Position numbers and translations under genes: made by a program | In this document: piece after piece, positions 1-12,900 of the stretch | Layout of the letters: every line of letters starts with the position of its first letter | How positions within the stretch are numbered: position 1 is the first letter of the stretch | DNA from: Jacaranda mimosifolia | Taxonomy: Eukaryota; Streptophyta; Magnoliopsida; Lamiales; Bignoniaceae | Direction of reading: 5' to 3' | DNA: 64,000 nucleotides | NCBI GenBank assembly: GCA_018894105.1 | Contig: CM032123.1 | Location: 20,747,744 to 20,811,743, forward strand | Notes under the pieces: generated by a model | What the model was told of the DNA's origin: nothing | What the model saw: only the letters and a program-made list of their open reading frames with translations | The model's database searches: none

Positions 1-1260
1 TGATCAACATAAAAAATTTATATATGTATCTCAGGTTTCTAATTCCTCCTAAATCACCTCAATCCAATTTAAATGCAGTAAGTTATGACCAAAATCCTAA
101 GATGTGTCCAGTCAGAAGATAAAGGACTTTGATTTTTCCAGAAATAGCTATTGGTGACGCCTTTACTAGTTCTTCCAGAACTAATTAAGTAAAATAATAA
201 ACATAATAATTTTAAAACTATTTCTTAGGTTTCTATTTCCTCCTGAATCACTTCAATATGATATATATGGAGAAAGTTATGACCAAAATACAAAGGTATG
301 GCAAGACAGAAAATACAGGGCTTTGATTTTCCTAGAACAGAATATTGTGACACATTTTTCTACTTGATTTAGATTTAATTTGGCAATATGGTCAACATAA
401 GAACTGGATATATGTCTCTTATTTTTTTACATCCTGTATAATTACTTTAATCCAATGTATAGGGAGAACGTTATGACTAAAATACTACAGTGTGGCAATG
501 TCAAAAAAATACAGGACTTCGATTTTTCTAGAACAGAATATTGTGACACCTTTTGCTACTTGAGTTAGATTTAATTTGGAAACATGGTCAAAATAAGAAC
601 TGAATATCCATCTCTTATGTTTTTACATCCTTTATAATCACTTTAATCCGATATATAGGGAGAAAGTTATGACTAAAATACTACATTGTAGCAATGTAGA
701 AAATACAGGACTTCGATTTTTCTAGAACAAAATATTGTGACGACTTGTACTACCCCATTCAGATTTAATTGGGAATCACCCTATGAATTTTATATATATC
801 TCTTAGGTTTCTAGTGATGCATAAATAACCTCAATCAGATTTACACAGAGAACGTTATGATCAAAATACTAAGATGTGTCAAGTTTGGAAATACAGGACT
901 TCGATTTTCTTAGAACAGAATATTGTGACACCTTTTATTACTTGATTTAGATCGAATATGAAAACATGATCAACATAAGAATTTAATATCCGTATCTTAG
1001 GTTTTTATGGCCTTTGGAATGACTTTAATCTAATGCATAGGGAGAAGGTTATGGCTAAAATACTACAGTGTGGCAATATAGAAAATATAGGACTTTGATT
1101 TTCCTAGAATAGAATATTGAGACAACATTTACTACTCGATTCCAATTTAATTGGGCAATAAGGTCAACATATGAATGGTATATCTATATGCTAGGTTCTT
1201 ATAGGATTTTGAATAACCTTCACCCGAGACCTGTAGTAAAAGTTATAGCTTAGATACAAT
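1..1260. repeat. Satellite array, about 194-bp unit, about seven copies
   Basis: A conserved stretch recurs at near-constant spacing. The core agttatgac (variants acgttatgac, ggttatggc) falls near 81, 274, 469, 664, 852, 1047 and 1241, giving steps of 193, 195, 195, 188, 195 and 194. Each unit also carries a gtcaacataagaa-like start and a tacaggacttcgatttt block followed by agaatattgtgacacc. The units are diverged from one another. The array runs off the left edge, so its true length is unknown. No coding potential is seen. A unit of this length in a transposon-rich setting fits a centromeric or pericentromeric satellite, but that is inference. Confidence 0.9.
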
Positions 1261-1873
1261 CAAGTGTCACATCAAAAAAATTCCTAAAAATTGGAAATCT
1301 ACTTTCGCACCACTGCTGCCTCTTGAACTTGATTTTCCTCTCTCATATTAGCCAATTTAGACTGCATCATCAGCATAATAGTTTTAGTACTCTTTCTTAG
1401 CTTTGTAATGCTATAAGAATCGAGTCAGTTGGATGTTATGAGCGAATCAACAAAGTACGTACGAAAGGATAAATTCTTCATAAGTTTTGTGAGTACGTAT
1501 GTACTAGGCTAGTCCCAAGTAAATTTTGTCTTGTTAGTTAGTTAAATTGCTGATTGATTTGTTTATTAAATGAATCAAGTAACTCAGCAATTGAGTTGAT
1601 TGACACTGAGATATGATTGACTTCTAGGATCGATCTTGAAGATGAGTGCTTAAACCTATAACTATTATATATTGTTACTTTTCAAAACCCAGAAGGATAT
1701 ATGTATAGTAATGCAAGCCGAAACTTCTTTTCAATATACACTGCACCATATATGTATTCCACTGTGCACAAAAAGAATTTTTTTTTCTTGTTTTATTTCT
1801 GGATAAAGAAAACTTATGCTTTTACAACTTTTTAATGCTTCTAGACTAGCAATAAAATTAGATGATCAACTGA
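1261..1873. other. Unassigned spacer right of the satellite
   Basis: No convincing gene, RNA or element ends. The first part still has faint satellite-like wording. The rest is AT-rich with runs of A and T. It may include the far (3') end of the minus-strand LTR whose start is at 2780, but I found no matching target duplication to fix that end. Confidence 0.4.
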
Positions 1874-1912
1874 TTACTATTACTGTTACTGTTACTACTA
1901 CTGTTACTGTTA
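1874..1912. repeat. Short imperfect TTACTG/ACT microsatellite
   Basis: Tandem tactgt/tacta units run for about 40 bases just left of a GC-richer block. Simple-sequence repeat with no inferred function. Confidence 0.7.
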
Positions 1913-1918
1913 GTTGGA

Positions 1919-2780
1919 TCAAATTTGGTATGGGTGTGCGAGGGACTTCACTAGGCAACAACAAGCTAGTTGATTGAATACCAAGCCCACACGGCCTAAT
2001 CCCCCCAACGCACAACAGAAGTCGTTTGTAGCTGAGGTGGGTCGTAGGAATTCCCGGGGATGCTCGGGCACTATTTTGGTAAGGTCACACCTTGCCTGGA
2101 GCGATAAGGGACTGTTAAGGTGGGAGCCATAAGGTTGACTAGCTACAGCAAACACTGTCTGATCATGCATTTAAGTTATTAGTCTAGGAAACCATTTATT
2201 AGACTCTTAACTTGTCATTGCTTGACTGTTTATAAAATTCTTGACTCGTTATTGCTTGACTGTTTATAAAATACTTGACTTTTTCTACCTGACTATTTAA
2301 AATAAATTTCACTTATGTTTTTCTTGAATATTTTCACTATACAAATCCTCAAATATTTTCTCTGTACAAATAATTTTAATTCATGAACTCACTTGGCATC
2401 ACTGAGTCTTTTACTCACACTCGTTTTCTTCTTTAACTTCATTCTGGCGAACCTATATCCTAGCCCTAGTGAGGATGTTGAACCTCCTTCTGACGAGAAC
2501 CGAAATTGAAGGTTTTCTTTTGGAATGAGGACTTTTCAGTAGGTTTAGCTTTATTGTTGTGTTGGCAAATTAGTTCTTCTCATTTGAAGATTTTTTCCCA
2601 GTTGAGGGAAGGATATTGGGCATCTTTAGTTTCTATGTTTCTAGAATTATTTGAATTATTATGGATGTTGGAGTTTTTTTTTATTCAAGATCGTGATTTT
2701 AGATAAGTGATATATTTTTATTTGGGATTGAGTTTCACGCCTCAAAACTGGACTATATGGTTCGATTTTGGGGTGTGACA
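1919..2780 (-). mobile_element. Start portion of a Ty3/gypsy-type LTR (minus strand)
   Basis: Read on the minus strand, position 2780 begins TGTCACACCCCAAAATCG, the TGTCACACCCC-type opening of many plant gypsy LTRs. It directly abuts truncated copia A internal sequence at 2781. The block leftward to about 1919 is AT-rich with a GC-richer island and has no coding sequence. Base 2781 onward reads aatac, the expected copy of a 5-bp target duplication. I could not find a matching aatac next to a TG on the left, so the left limit is a guess and the copy may be truncated. Confidence 0.5.
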
Positions 2781-3110
2781 AATACAAGTAAGGAGTTTCC
2801 TGGGTCTAACTTTATAATGCCTTTAACTTTAGCCGCAACTTTTGATCATTTGCCAAAGTGGTGGATCATATTCCCATTACTAAGATTTTTTCTTCTTTCC
2901 ATTCTTTGTAACAAATTACAAAAATGAAAACCACATGCGATATCTTTTATCCATGAGGAAGAATTTTTCCTTAGGTGCACTTCAAAAATACATACCCTTC
3001 CCAAAGGTTTCAGGGTATTCCTTGCTATACTTGTTCCAATGGCCTATCTTGCCAATGTAGAAACAAATAGCATCGACTATATCCTCTATAATCTTCTTGG
3101 CTCCTCTAGA
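2781..3110 (-). pseudogene. Copia A zinc-knuckle and protease-start fragment
   Basis: The minus strand aligns with copia B 57615-57965, the region of the CCHC zinc knuckle and the start of the aspartic protease. Shared landmarks include the glycine/lysine-rich stretch after the knuckle, a gggaagggtatgta-type run, and text matching the region after the protease active site. The frame is broken several times. The fragment is bounded on the right by the solo LTR (3111) and on the left by the gypsy LTR at 2780. It is the only part of copia A downstream of gag in this window. Confidence 0.7.
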
Positions 3111-4915
3111 TGAAGTCACACATAGCCATAGGATCTAATAATCAAAACATTAAAAATGCAAAATAACTAGGCTACACATGTCATCAAGGATCTAAACATG
3201 CCATAGATTTAGATTTGAAAGGAGAGTTACCTTGATTTTCAGAAAAATCAAAGAAGCTAGAAGAAACACTCCAATGCCTTGAAGTTGTCTCTGAGCGATG
3301 CAACAAAGTAGTGACCGAAACTCCCCAACCTAATAAGTTTTATTTGAGCTGAAAATTTAACTGAAACTCCTCAACTCCTTGATGGATCTATAGTCCAAAA
3401 TTCAGCTCAATCAAAACTTGGAAAGTCCCCCAGAACTGCCTCCAAGTCGCTGCCAAAAACTGGATCACCAAAAGGTTAAGCAATCTAATTGTCTTGCCTC
3501 TAATGTGATGATCCACACACCAATTTCCCATCCTATTCCTCTCAATATCAGCTGTAGAATAATGAAAGGAAGAATTTAGATGAAGGCTTGATTTCGAAGT
3601 AGGACAAAAAGAGAAGTGAAGCTTCAACACATGAGGCAACACTTGAAAATTTGAAGGGAATGTGAGAGAATCTAATTCTTCTATCTAATTCACGTGGAAT
3701 GTAATGCAAGCATACCTCTTGGCCGCCTCACTCTATATCTATATATAGAAGGAGGATGGTGTGATGCCAAGTTAGCATCACAATTTCCTCAAGGTGGCCG
3801 CCCACTTGCCTTGCAAGTTGGCATATGAATTTGAATTTTGTATGCATTTGAATTTCATTTGAATCTTCATTTCATCTCATGAAATGTCATCTAAATAAAT
3901 TCTAATGCCACACCAAATGAACTTTTCATTTGAATTTTTCCTCCAAAATTAATTCTCCATTTTAATTAAATTAAACTCCTTTAATTTAATTAATCTTGAC
4001 TTAACTCTTGAAGTTAATTAGCTTAATTCCTTAAGCCAGTGATTGTTAACTCTTTAAGTTAACTTAATCAATTGATAGTCATGTGGCACCAAATAATTAA
4101 CTCTTTAACTAATCAGTCTTAATTTAACTCCTTATATTAATTAGATCAATTTAATAATTAAATTGATCAAGTCAAAATGACCACAACTTGTGTCAATCGG
4201 TCAACCTCCAAATCAGTCAAGAAGAAACTCTTCTAACTCCGTAGAAAATTGCCCTTCATCACATAGGATAAGCAATTAGCTTTTGTGTGTAACCCATTAG
4301 GTTCTACTATTCATCGAACATCGGCTCACAACTCTTTGTGATTTTGGAATATCATATGTTCATTTTAGTTCAAATTCCTTTAAACTAATCGACTATATTC
4401 AATTAATCTTCATTAATTGAAGAGTACTCAATCTCCATGGTCAATGTCCAACCTGAAGCCATGAAACCCAAATAATTGGTCAAAATGAATGCTTTTGGAG
4501 AACCATTCTAGCTCTATACGTGCCATGCAAATATGGTCTTTCCATCTCCTATCTTCCGAAAGAGGCCTATGGCAAGATATTTGTCTGTTTCCTAATAGCT
4601 TCAATTCTATGTTTCTATTCCCAATGTTTGATTTCCTTTATAACCTCATCTTTGGAAAACTTCTTTTTCAAATTGTCATACTACCTTGCACAAAGATTTC
4701 TTAAAATTGATCATTATAGAATACATAGGAGATGTACCGCCCTTCACAACTACTAGGAGTCAAATCCCATCTTCGATCTCACAAACCTTCATGTCTAAGT
4801 AGCTCAAGCCCAATCACCGCCCGAACGACCCGCTACATGGCAAGGGAAGAGTCAAAGTATGAGGACCTAAACATAAGGTTACCATGGATCCTCAGGCGGA
4901 AGGACTAATTATATG
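3111..4915 (-). mobile_element. Solo copia LTR, minus strand: 3' portion (left half)
   Basis: The minus strand matches the 3' two-thirds of the copia LTR. It includes the TATA-like Ctatatatctatatatag segment around 3732-3748, the long TTAATTAA-rich stretch and the ttcatttgaat blocks. It stops at the CACTA-1 left end. Its terminal CA (plus TG) is at 3111. The flank 3106-3110 reads CTAGA and the flank beyond the other half (19659-19663) reads CTGGA, a 5-bp target duplication with one mismatch. Copia A internal sequence continues on both sides, so this is a solo LTR inserted into copia A rather than its own 3' LTR. Confidence 0.75.
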
Positions 4916-5275
4916 CACAAAGAAGCTAATTGTGGTATATTTTTTGCGGCAATCGTGACTAACCGCCGCAAAATATTAATTTAATGGCGGTTGTACGGAA
5001 ATTACAAAAACCACCACAAGATTATTAACTTTAGCAGCGGTTTAAGCTAAACTATCGTTGAATTGTGCACTTTAGCGGTGGTTTATTAGAACCACCACCG
5101 AATTAATAATATATGACGGCGGTTTATATAAACCACCGCTAACATTATAATATATGGCGGCGGTTTGCCAAAATCGCCACTGAATTTATTGCACTTAGCG
5201 GCGGTTTAATGGAATTGCTGCAGAATGAATAATATTGCAACAGTTTGTCAAAACCGCCACAATTAATAGTATTCT
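4916..5275. repeat. CACTA-1 left subterminal repeats
   Basis: About six to eight diverged copies of a motif with GGCGGTTT and its inverse AAACCGCC lie 40-60 bases apart, separated by AT-rich text. Several pair with an adjacent inverse copy, for example gacggcggtttatataaaccaccgc, to form short hairpins. In CACTA elements such subterminal motifs bind the TnpA-type protein. That role is assigned here by family knowledge. Confidence 0.8.
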
Positions 5276-6190
5276 TTCTTTAACATATTAGAATGGCCTT
5301 TGTTTTAACTTTAAAGGATTTTTGGTCCAAAATTTAATATATATATATGTAATCTCTATATAAATATTTAATGTCAATTATTTTTGATAAATATTTTTTT
5401 TATAAATTCTTAAAATAAGTGTTTTATATTATAAGCTTTTCTATAAAATGTTTTACATATACATATATTTAAAGAGGTATTCACTTATTTTTAAAATTTG
5501 AACATACTTTTGTAATAATTTATATCGTATGAATTTTAAGTTTTTATTTTATTCATACACTGCAAGGCTTATTTTTAAAAGATATAATTTGATATTTTTA
5601 TAAGCTTCAAAAATTCTTATAATATCTTTTTATCAAAAACTTAGCCAAACACGCACTCAATTGGTTTAGATTTTTACTTGTCTGTTAATATTATATATTT
5701 TGATTAATGAAATAAGTTATTATAATACTTTATTTACCCAAAACTCACAATGCAAAAATATTACTCCTTTACCTAACAATTTATATATACATATATGTAA
5801 TAAAATTTCTTTACTTCATGCAGCTATGTTATATTAATTATCCCGCACTTTTTGTTTATTTCTTTTAGTTCACTATTTGATACTCTTATTTTATTTATTC
5901 AAATGACAATTATTATTTTATTTTTAAAAATAATAATATTATTCTAAAATATTCTTATAAACTAATTATGTCATATCATTGAATTTCAAAACTTTTTTTT
6001 ACCAGTGTAAAAAAATTCAAGCCTTTTACTCTTTCGACTAATATTTTTTATAATTTTATTTTATTTATATTAAGAACTAAAATACCTTTTTATTACTTTC
6101 ATAATTTTTATTTTTAATTATTAAAGAATTTTTTTCTTTATATATATATATATTGTATTTTTGCAATTATATGATTTTTCCTAATAAAAA
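5276..6190. other. AT-rich spacer inside CACTA-1
   Basis: Very AT-rich, with poly-T runs and no coding pattern on either strand. No feature seen. Confidence 0.6.
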
Positions 6191-6400
6191 TTGCGTTCCA
6201 GTTCTCAAAACCCGATTCTCTTCTGTTCGCGCGATTTCTTTTCTCTTCCCCCCTTTCTCTCTTCTCTTCCCAATTCCACACACGCCCCTTTTCCCTCTTC
6301 TCTTCCCACAAGTTTCCCACCCCCTTTTCTCTGGACCACGACCACGACACTGAAATCTCTCATCCCTACCTTTCTTCTCCACGAGCGCTGTGGTAGGTTT
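6191..6400 (+). other. Pyrimidine-rich block, possible captured promoter and 5' untranslated exon
   Basis: A GC-richer, C/T-dominated stretch (ctctcttctcttccc-like repeats) contrasts sharply with its AT-rich surroundings and ends at a plausible splice donor, tgtggtaggtttatg, near 6390. CT-rich leaders with a first intron are common in plant housekeeping genes. Together with the RING exon downstream at 7548 on the same strand, it may be the 5' end of the same captured gene. Translations on both strands are low-complexity artefacts of the CT bias. Confidence 0.35.
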
Positions 6401-7547
6401 ATGTATTTTCCTTATTTTGTATTTTTTTGAATTTTTAATTTTTTTTTCTCCTATGTTTCTCACATTCTTATATCCAGAGGTGTTTTTGAATAGTGAAGAG
6501 GGTTTAGTTGAAAAAACAAAATAACATGGCTATTTGTTTCAGTCGAAAAGAAAATTTTCATTTGTTTTTGTCTAGCACTAATTATTATTGTGGGTGGTAG
6601 TATGTTAGTGCATCAAGAGGCATTTTATTTATTTATTTATTTAAATAGTGATTCTAATTAAAATTATATGCAATGCAAAAACAGAAAATATACAAGCATT
6701 AAACTTTTGAGGAATGCATCTTATTTTTCTTGCATTTAAGTAACTGTTGAGAGTTAGAACTTATTATGAGAGCAGGGAATTTAATTTCATTACCCGTTAG
6801 CCAGCATCATATGACTGAGTGGTTGAATTAATCTGTGTGACGACCCCATGAACTGTTTATGCATCATAAAGGAATCTTAAGCACTTCATAGTAATATTGA
6901 CTTGGAGTGTGTATCGAGCATTCAAGGATCTATTGCTGACCCACATGGTTTTAATAACTTCTTCGTTTACTAAGGTTTAAAGATTTTTACGAAAAAAATT
7001 AGGAAAAAAAAAGACTTAAAAGATTTTGATGATATCTCCTTTTGCAAGATTTTTGTAATATGAGTTGTGAGTTTGAGAGGTTTGTTTGATAAAGATAGGG
7101 TTCGTTCAATGCAATTCCTTTCTTCTTCTTTTATTTTTTATTTTTTAGTAGTTCAAGAAACTTGTGTTGTAAAATAAATAATTGCTGCTCTTTGTTCTGA
7201 ATGCATTTAATTTTTGGTCCAAAAGTTAAGATTGCAATACTATTAGCACCTAGAACCAGTCTCTTTACGATGTGCTCTATGTGTGACGACCCCATGTACT
7301 TCGATTGCAATATTGACTTTCTCCAAACAAATTTCTTAGGCTTGGAGAACTTCCTAGATATAATCTTTGCCCATTTGCAAATAGTAACAAGAAACAAGAA
7401 AACAAATGTCTTGTGAAAACTGAAAACTGGTTAAAACTTGCATGTTATATTGAAACTTTTTCTTGTTACGGCCTTGGTCTCTGTCTTCTCATTTGGCTTG
7501 CTATCCAAATCCCACACTCCATACGATTCTCTTTTGCTGCTTTGCAG
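6401..7547. other. AT-rich, intron-like sequence between captured blocks
   Basis: No coding region that I can support. The phrase gtgtgacgaccccatg occurs twice (near 6836 and 7281). The stretch just before 7548 is T-rich and ends ttgctgctttgcag, a good splice acceptor, so much of this may be intron of the captured gene. Confidence 0.4.
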
Positions 7548-7685
7548 TGTTTATGCAGTGACTATGCCAAAGAGTTGAGGCTTGAGTCAAACAAGTGTCC
7601 TGTATGTCGGCAGCCCATTGAGAAGCTTCTGGATATCAAGGTTGATAAAGGTAACAACAAAAGAATAATTAAGCTTACTTGTTAG
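7548..7685 (+). pseudogene. Captured exon: C-terminal half of a LUL/LOG2-type RING-HC ubiquitin ligase
   Basis: After a splice acceptor (ttgcag ending at 7547) the frame reads CLCSDYAKELRLESNKCPVC, then RQPIEKLLDIKVDK, and ends at TAG. This is the second half of a C3HC4 RING finger: the CxC...C...CPVC ligands and the RQPIExLLxIKV tail are typical of plant LUL/LOG2 (MGRN1-like) E3 ligases. The position normally held by a Cys in CSDC is Tyr here (CSDY), so one zinc ligand appears lost. The first half of the RING and the rest of the protein are absent. It lies on the plus strand inside CACTA-1 and upstream of tnp2, so it is best read as a transduplicated exon. Family assignment is from remembered motifs, not a search. 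Confidence 0.65.
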
Positions 7686-9998
7686 TGAATGCAATAACAT
7701 AGTTGTGCATCATTTTGGTTTATTATTTATTTGTGAAGTTATCCATGGTGATGAAGCATGTCAGCATCCATAGCACTATATGTGTCATGATCCTTTTAGG
7801 TTCTTATTTACTATTACTTTTGTTGTTGCACAGTTTAATGTTGAGGTCATGTACTGCACATATATGTGTTGATAGGGGGGATTTGGTTCTAGGGATCCAA
7901 ACAACATGTTGAGATAAGATTTAGTGTTCAATTTTAGTTGTATTAAACCTAAAGATAGCTCATTATCATCAAGAGTTAGTATTATGAAGTCATATCCAAA
8001 TGAACAAACCCAAAACTTATAGCAATGTGGATCCCTAATATGTCAACATGCCTTGATAGAAGGACATCTATCCTATGCAGTAATTATTCCATTAATATAA
8101 ATTAGGTAGCAAAAAGTCAAAACTCCTTCATTTATTAAATTGAAAATAAAATAAAAAAATTCAAATTATTTTAATTAAAAGGACCGGACTTTAATTAAAG
8201 AATTGAATCTATAACAACCAGCTTACTCTACTAACCAATGGAATTTTTAATTTTTGTGGTTTTGTATATGCTTGCTCATAATAATATTCAATATGTGAAA
8301 ATGAAAAGACTTGTATGATATTTAAAAGAAAATTGAAATTGATTATAACACACCGAAGTTGACCCTAGAAGGATATTTTAGTTTGAACTTTGTACTCTAT
8401 TATTCAAATGAGTAGGACAAAAACTAACACTAAATTTTATGAAAAGACTTGGTGCATACATGTATGTGTATATATATAATTAATTCAAACTTTTAAGGTG
8501 GTAGTTTGATTGATTGAGTTATAATTTTTTATATGGAGATTGTAAATGTGAATTCATTTGGTAATACTATATAACTTAATCACTTATTTAATAGGGTGAT
8601 CTCAATTTAGTTAGTATTTTAAATTAGATATTATTTTATAGTTACGGGAACTTCTATAGTCATATTCAAGAAAGTTACTATGTTGATTTGTTTCTTCTGT
8701 ATTTTTCGCTCTTCCTAAAATAAAATAATTTGTAGTTGTCGATGTATCTTATCTCACGCCTAATGAATTACTCATTATTAGCAGCTTTGTAAATACGTTT
8801 TTAATGTAACTTGTGTATGAGCTTAAAAGGCCCATAAAGAACCACTTTGAGAGCCACAATGTGTTAATTTTTTCAATTTGGTTAGCTCTCTTATAACATT
8901 TTTCCAAGTGAAAGAAGATACATTTTTAAACACCCAATACTCCTAGAAATATCATTTCAAATCTAAAAACTCTATCAGAGAATGATCGAAAACATATTTT
9001 TTTAGGATACATTTGTTTATAAATATCCGAATCCATTAAGTTGTAATAAAATGCATAATTTTTCTAATAAATTTTATTTTAAAAAAATTTACACTTTATC
9101 TTAGAATTAAAAAATTAATTATTCTTGATTTAGTTAATTTTTTAAATTAATGATTGACTTTTTAATTAATATTAATCAAATGACACCAATATAAATTAAT
9201 TATAATTTTATATTAATTGATTTTATCATTCATATATTGATTTTTCAATTGTATCATTGATTTAGTCACTCTTTTATACAAATTTAGAGAGGCTGCAAAT
9301 AAGTACAATACTTTGGTCTTTGCCTTGAAAAACTCCAATTTGACTTAGATGTGCTATGTGCAAATGTACAAACATTTTAGGATAAATGTGTAACAACAAA
9401 AAAATTAAAGAACGAATTTATAATGACAAGTTGAAATAATTAATTTTTTAATTAAAAAAATTCAATTACCCATTTAATTTTTTTTCATATATCTATCTTA
9501 ACACCAAACTTTACTGCTCGTTTGTTTTCATTTTCAAACCGCTTTTTTATATTTTTTACTATTTGAAAATTAAAACACATAACTTTTTACACATTTTCAC
9601 CCAACATCATTTTTATTTTAATTCTCAAAATACATTCTCCTAACCTATATATCTTCTCACAATAACTATATATTTTCTCTTTTTATTTCATTAATTCTTT
9701 TTCTCTCCACCTACAACCTACTAACCCCTATATAATCATTATTTTTCCAACAATATATCGAAATATAGACTAACTTTCAACTTATTTTCACTAACTAATT
9801 TTTCAAATTTTGAAAATAATGGAAATGAAAAATGAGAAAGAAAGATGGGTGACCATTTAAATTTGTAATGTGTGTTATGTTTGCTTTACTTTGATATGTC
9901 TACTTGTCTAATAGCTTTTGATTATTAATGTATGTAATGAGTTTATTCATTAAATAATGCTGTCTATTGTTTAAATTTAGAAGGAAAGTTGCATAGCA
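7686..9998. other. AT-rich sequence upstream of tnp2
   Basis: No coding region or RNA gene seen. There are long A/T runs and scattered short inverted AT repeats. The 3' end of the captured RING gene may extend a little way in. The segment just before 9999 would hold the tnp2 promoter and any upstream intron. aatttag at 9974-9980 is a possible splice acceptor 18 bases before the ATG. Confidence 0.5.
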
Positions 9999-12900
9999 AT
10001 GTATAAGTCATGGATTACAAAACCACGAAACTCAACTGAGTACAACCAAGGTGTAAGGAGATTCATTGATTTTGCTTTTCAACACCATTCTACTAATGGG
10101 AAAATAGTTTGTCCGTGTCCACAAATGCGGTTTTAGAAAATGGCAAACTCGTGATGTGGTGTATGACCACTTAATTTGTAAACAATTCCCCCATGGATAC
10201 ACTTCTTGGTTCTATCATGGGGAGTCCAAAGAGGAAAGTAGCAATGTCTCAAGTAGTGGTGTTTCAGATATAGAATCAGACAATGTGCTTGATGAAGATC
10301 TTATCCAGAACATGATTAATGATACCTTTGGAGTTGATAGGCACCATGCAAATGTAGTAAATTTTACATCAAATGAAGAAACTGGTGAAGAAGGAGCGAC
10401 GCCGAATATAAATCAAGAATTACATGAAGCTAAAAAGTTTTATGAATTATCCAGAGATGGAGAACAACCGCTTTATGAAGGGTGTACAAAATATTCAAAA
10501 CTATCTTTTTTGGTGAAGTTGTATCATATCAAATGCTTAAATGGGATGAGCGACAAGGCCATGACAATGGTATTGGAATACTACAAGATGCATTTGAACA
10601 TGCAAAGATTCCTAGTTCCTTCTATGAGGCAAAGAAAATTATCACCAAGCTTCGCTTGGAATATAATAAAATACATGCATGTCTGAATAATTGTATGTTG
10701 TATTGGGGGAATAAGGAAGATGAAGAGAGGCAAATATGTAGAGTTTGTAACACATCTAGATGGAAATTAAAGGGGAAAGTTGGTGAGATTGAGATGTTTG
10801 GTGATGGTAATAGTAAGAAAAAGGTGCTAGCAAAAGTGCTTCATTACTTTCCCTTAAAACCTCAATTGCAGAGATTGTTCTTGTCTTCAAAAATTGTTGA
10901 AGATATGAGATGGCATGCCACATATAGTAATAAGGATGGAATGATAAGGCATCTGAGAGATTCTGTGGCTTGGAAAACATTTAACTCATCAAACACTTTA
11001 TTTGCATCAGATCCATGAAATGTTCGTCTTGCATTAGCTACTGATGGTTTCAACCCATTTGGTACTTTGAATGCAAGTCATAGCACTTGGCCAATTATCC
11101 TCATTCCGTACAACACCTCACCATAGGTGTGTATGAAGCAAACATCTCTTATCCTTTCTATGTTAATTCCTAGTAAAAGAATGCCAGGAAATGATATAGA
11201 TGTTTTTTTACAACCTTTAATCAAAGAGTTGAAAGAGTTATGGAATGAAGGTGTGGATGCATATGATTCATTTAAAAGAGAGATGTTTAAATTGCATGCA
11301 GCTTTGATGTGGACAATTAGTAACTTTCCTGGACGAGGAAATTTATCTGGGTGGAACACACACACCGAACTTACTTGTCCATCTTGCAACTTTGATTCTA
11401 TTCCTTTTTGTCATCCTCATAATAAGAAATGGTGTTTTATAGGTCATCGTCAGTTTCTCGATCAAAGATATAGATTTAGATTGAATAAGGTTTGGTTTAA
11501 TGGGGAGTAAGATATGCATAGTCTACAAAAAATATTATCTAGTTCTGAAATTCTTGAGCAAGTTAATAACATTGATGTTACTTTCGGTTGGAGACTAGAG
11601 ATAGAAAGAAGGGGAAAAAGAACATGTGGTGGATGTGTTGTACAGGGTGGCACTCAATAGTGGAGGAAGAAAAGTATATTTTTTGAGCTGCCATATTGGA
11701 AGCATAACTTGCTGCGTCACAATCTTGATGTTATGCACATTGAGAAGAATGTGTGCGATAATATCATCTATACATTGCTAAATGATAGTACAAACACAAA
11801 AGATCGTGTCAATGCTCATAAAGACCTTAAAGCTATGGATATTAGGTGTGACCTTTGGCCAGATGAAAATGGAAATAACCCTTTAGCTATCTTTACGATA
11901 ACAAATCAAGATAAGAAGGCATTTCTAACTACTTTAAGGAATATTACGGTGCTAGATGGTTATTCAAGCAACATTTCTAGGTGCATTGATGTGGACAATG
12001 TTAAACTAAATGGGATGCTAAAAAGTCACGACTACCATATATTGACGGAGCAATTATTACCACTAGCTATGCGAATAAGTTTGCCCCATGAAGTGTGTGC
12101 AGTATTAATTGTGCTCATCCTTTAGACAATTGTGTGGTAAAGTGTTGAGTGTTCCTGATTTAGACAAATTACAAAATTAGATTGTCCTCACATTATGCCA
12201 CATGGAAATGTTATTTCCGCCATCATTCTTTACAGCCATGGTTCACTTGGTTGTTCACCTTGTTGAAGAAGTTAAGCTCAGAGGTCCTGCTCACTATCGA
12301 TGGATGTATCCTATAGAACGGTAAATTGACTTGTGATTATATCTCTTTGATTTAATTTTAGTAATATAAAAATTTGTTAATAATTACATTTGTTGTGATA
12401 TAATAGGTACTTAGGTCAAATTAAATCTTATGTACGTAATAAGGCATAACCCGAAGGTTCTATAGCAGAAGGTTACCTTATGCAAGAGATTTGACTTTTT
12501 GTTTAAGGTATCTAGATAACATTGAGACAAGATGGAATCGGCCTCGCCGTGTTGATGATAAGCCTGATACTATTTTGTCAAAATCACGGGCAGTTGAGTT
12601 GTTTCCTCAAGTTGGAAAACCAATTGGTGGTTATTCATATTTTACTCTAACATCAACTGAGAAGTTACATGTTCATAGACACGTGTTAATCAATTGCCCT
12701 ATAGTTGATTGCTATCTTCAGTGAGTAATTCTTAAACTTGCATTACTAATTTAGTTTGTATTGTTGTATGTTTAATACGATAAACCTATACGGGGAATTT
12801 TGAAATATTGTTCAGAGCTTATTGAGTAGTCGTACTAGGAATTCTATTGAAATAGACAAAAAGGTTCACAAAGAGTTTGTCAATTAGTTCTTTAATTGTG

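Noticed and set aside
1919..2170. 83-codon minus-strand open frame
   Set aside because: It lies in LTR-like sequence beside a microsatellite and shows no recognisable motif or start context.
6138..6463. Overlapping Arg/Lys/Glu-rich and Pro/Leu-rich open frames on both strands
   Set aside because: They are produced by the CT-rich composition of 6191-6400 and have no conserved motif. Opposite-strand frames mirror the same bias.
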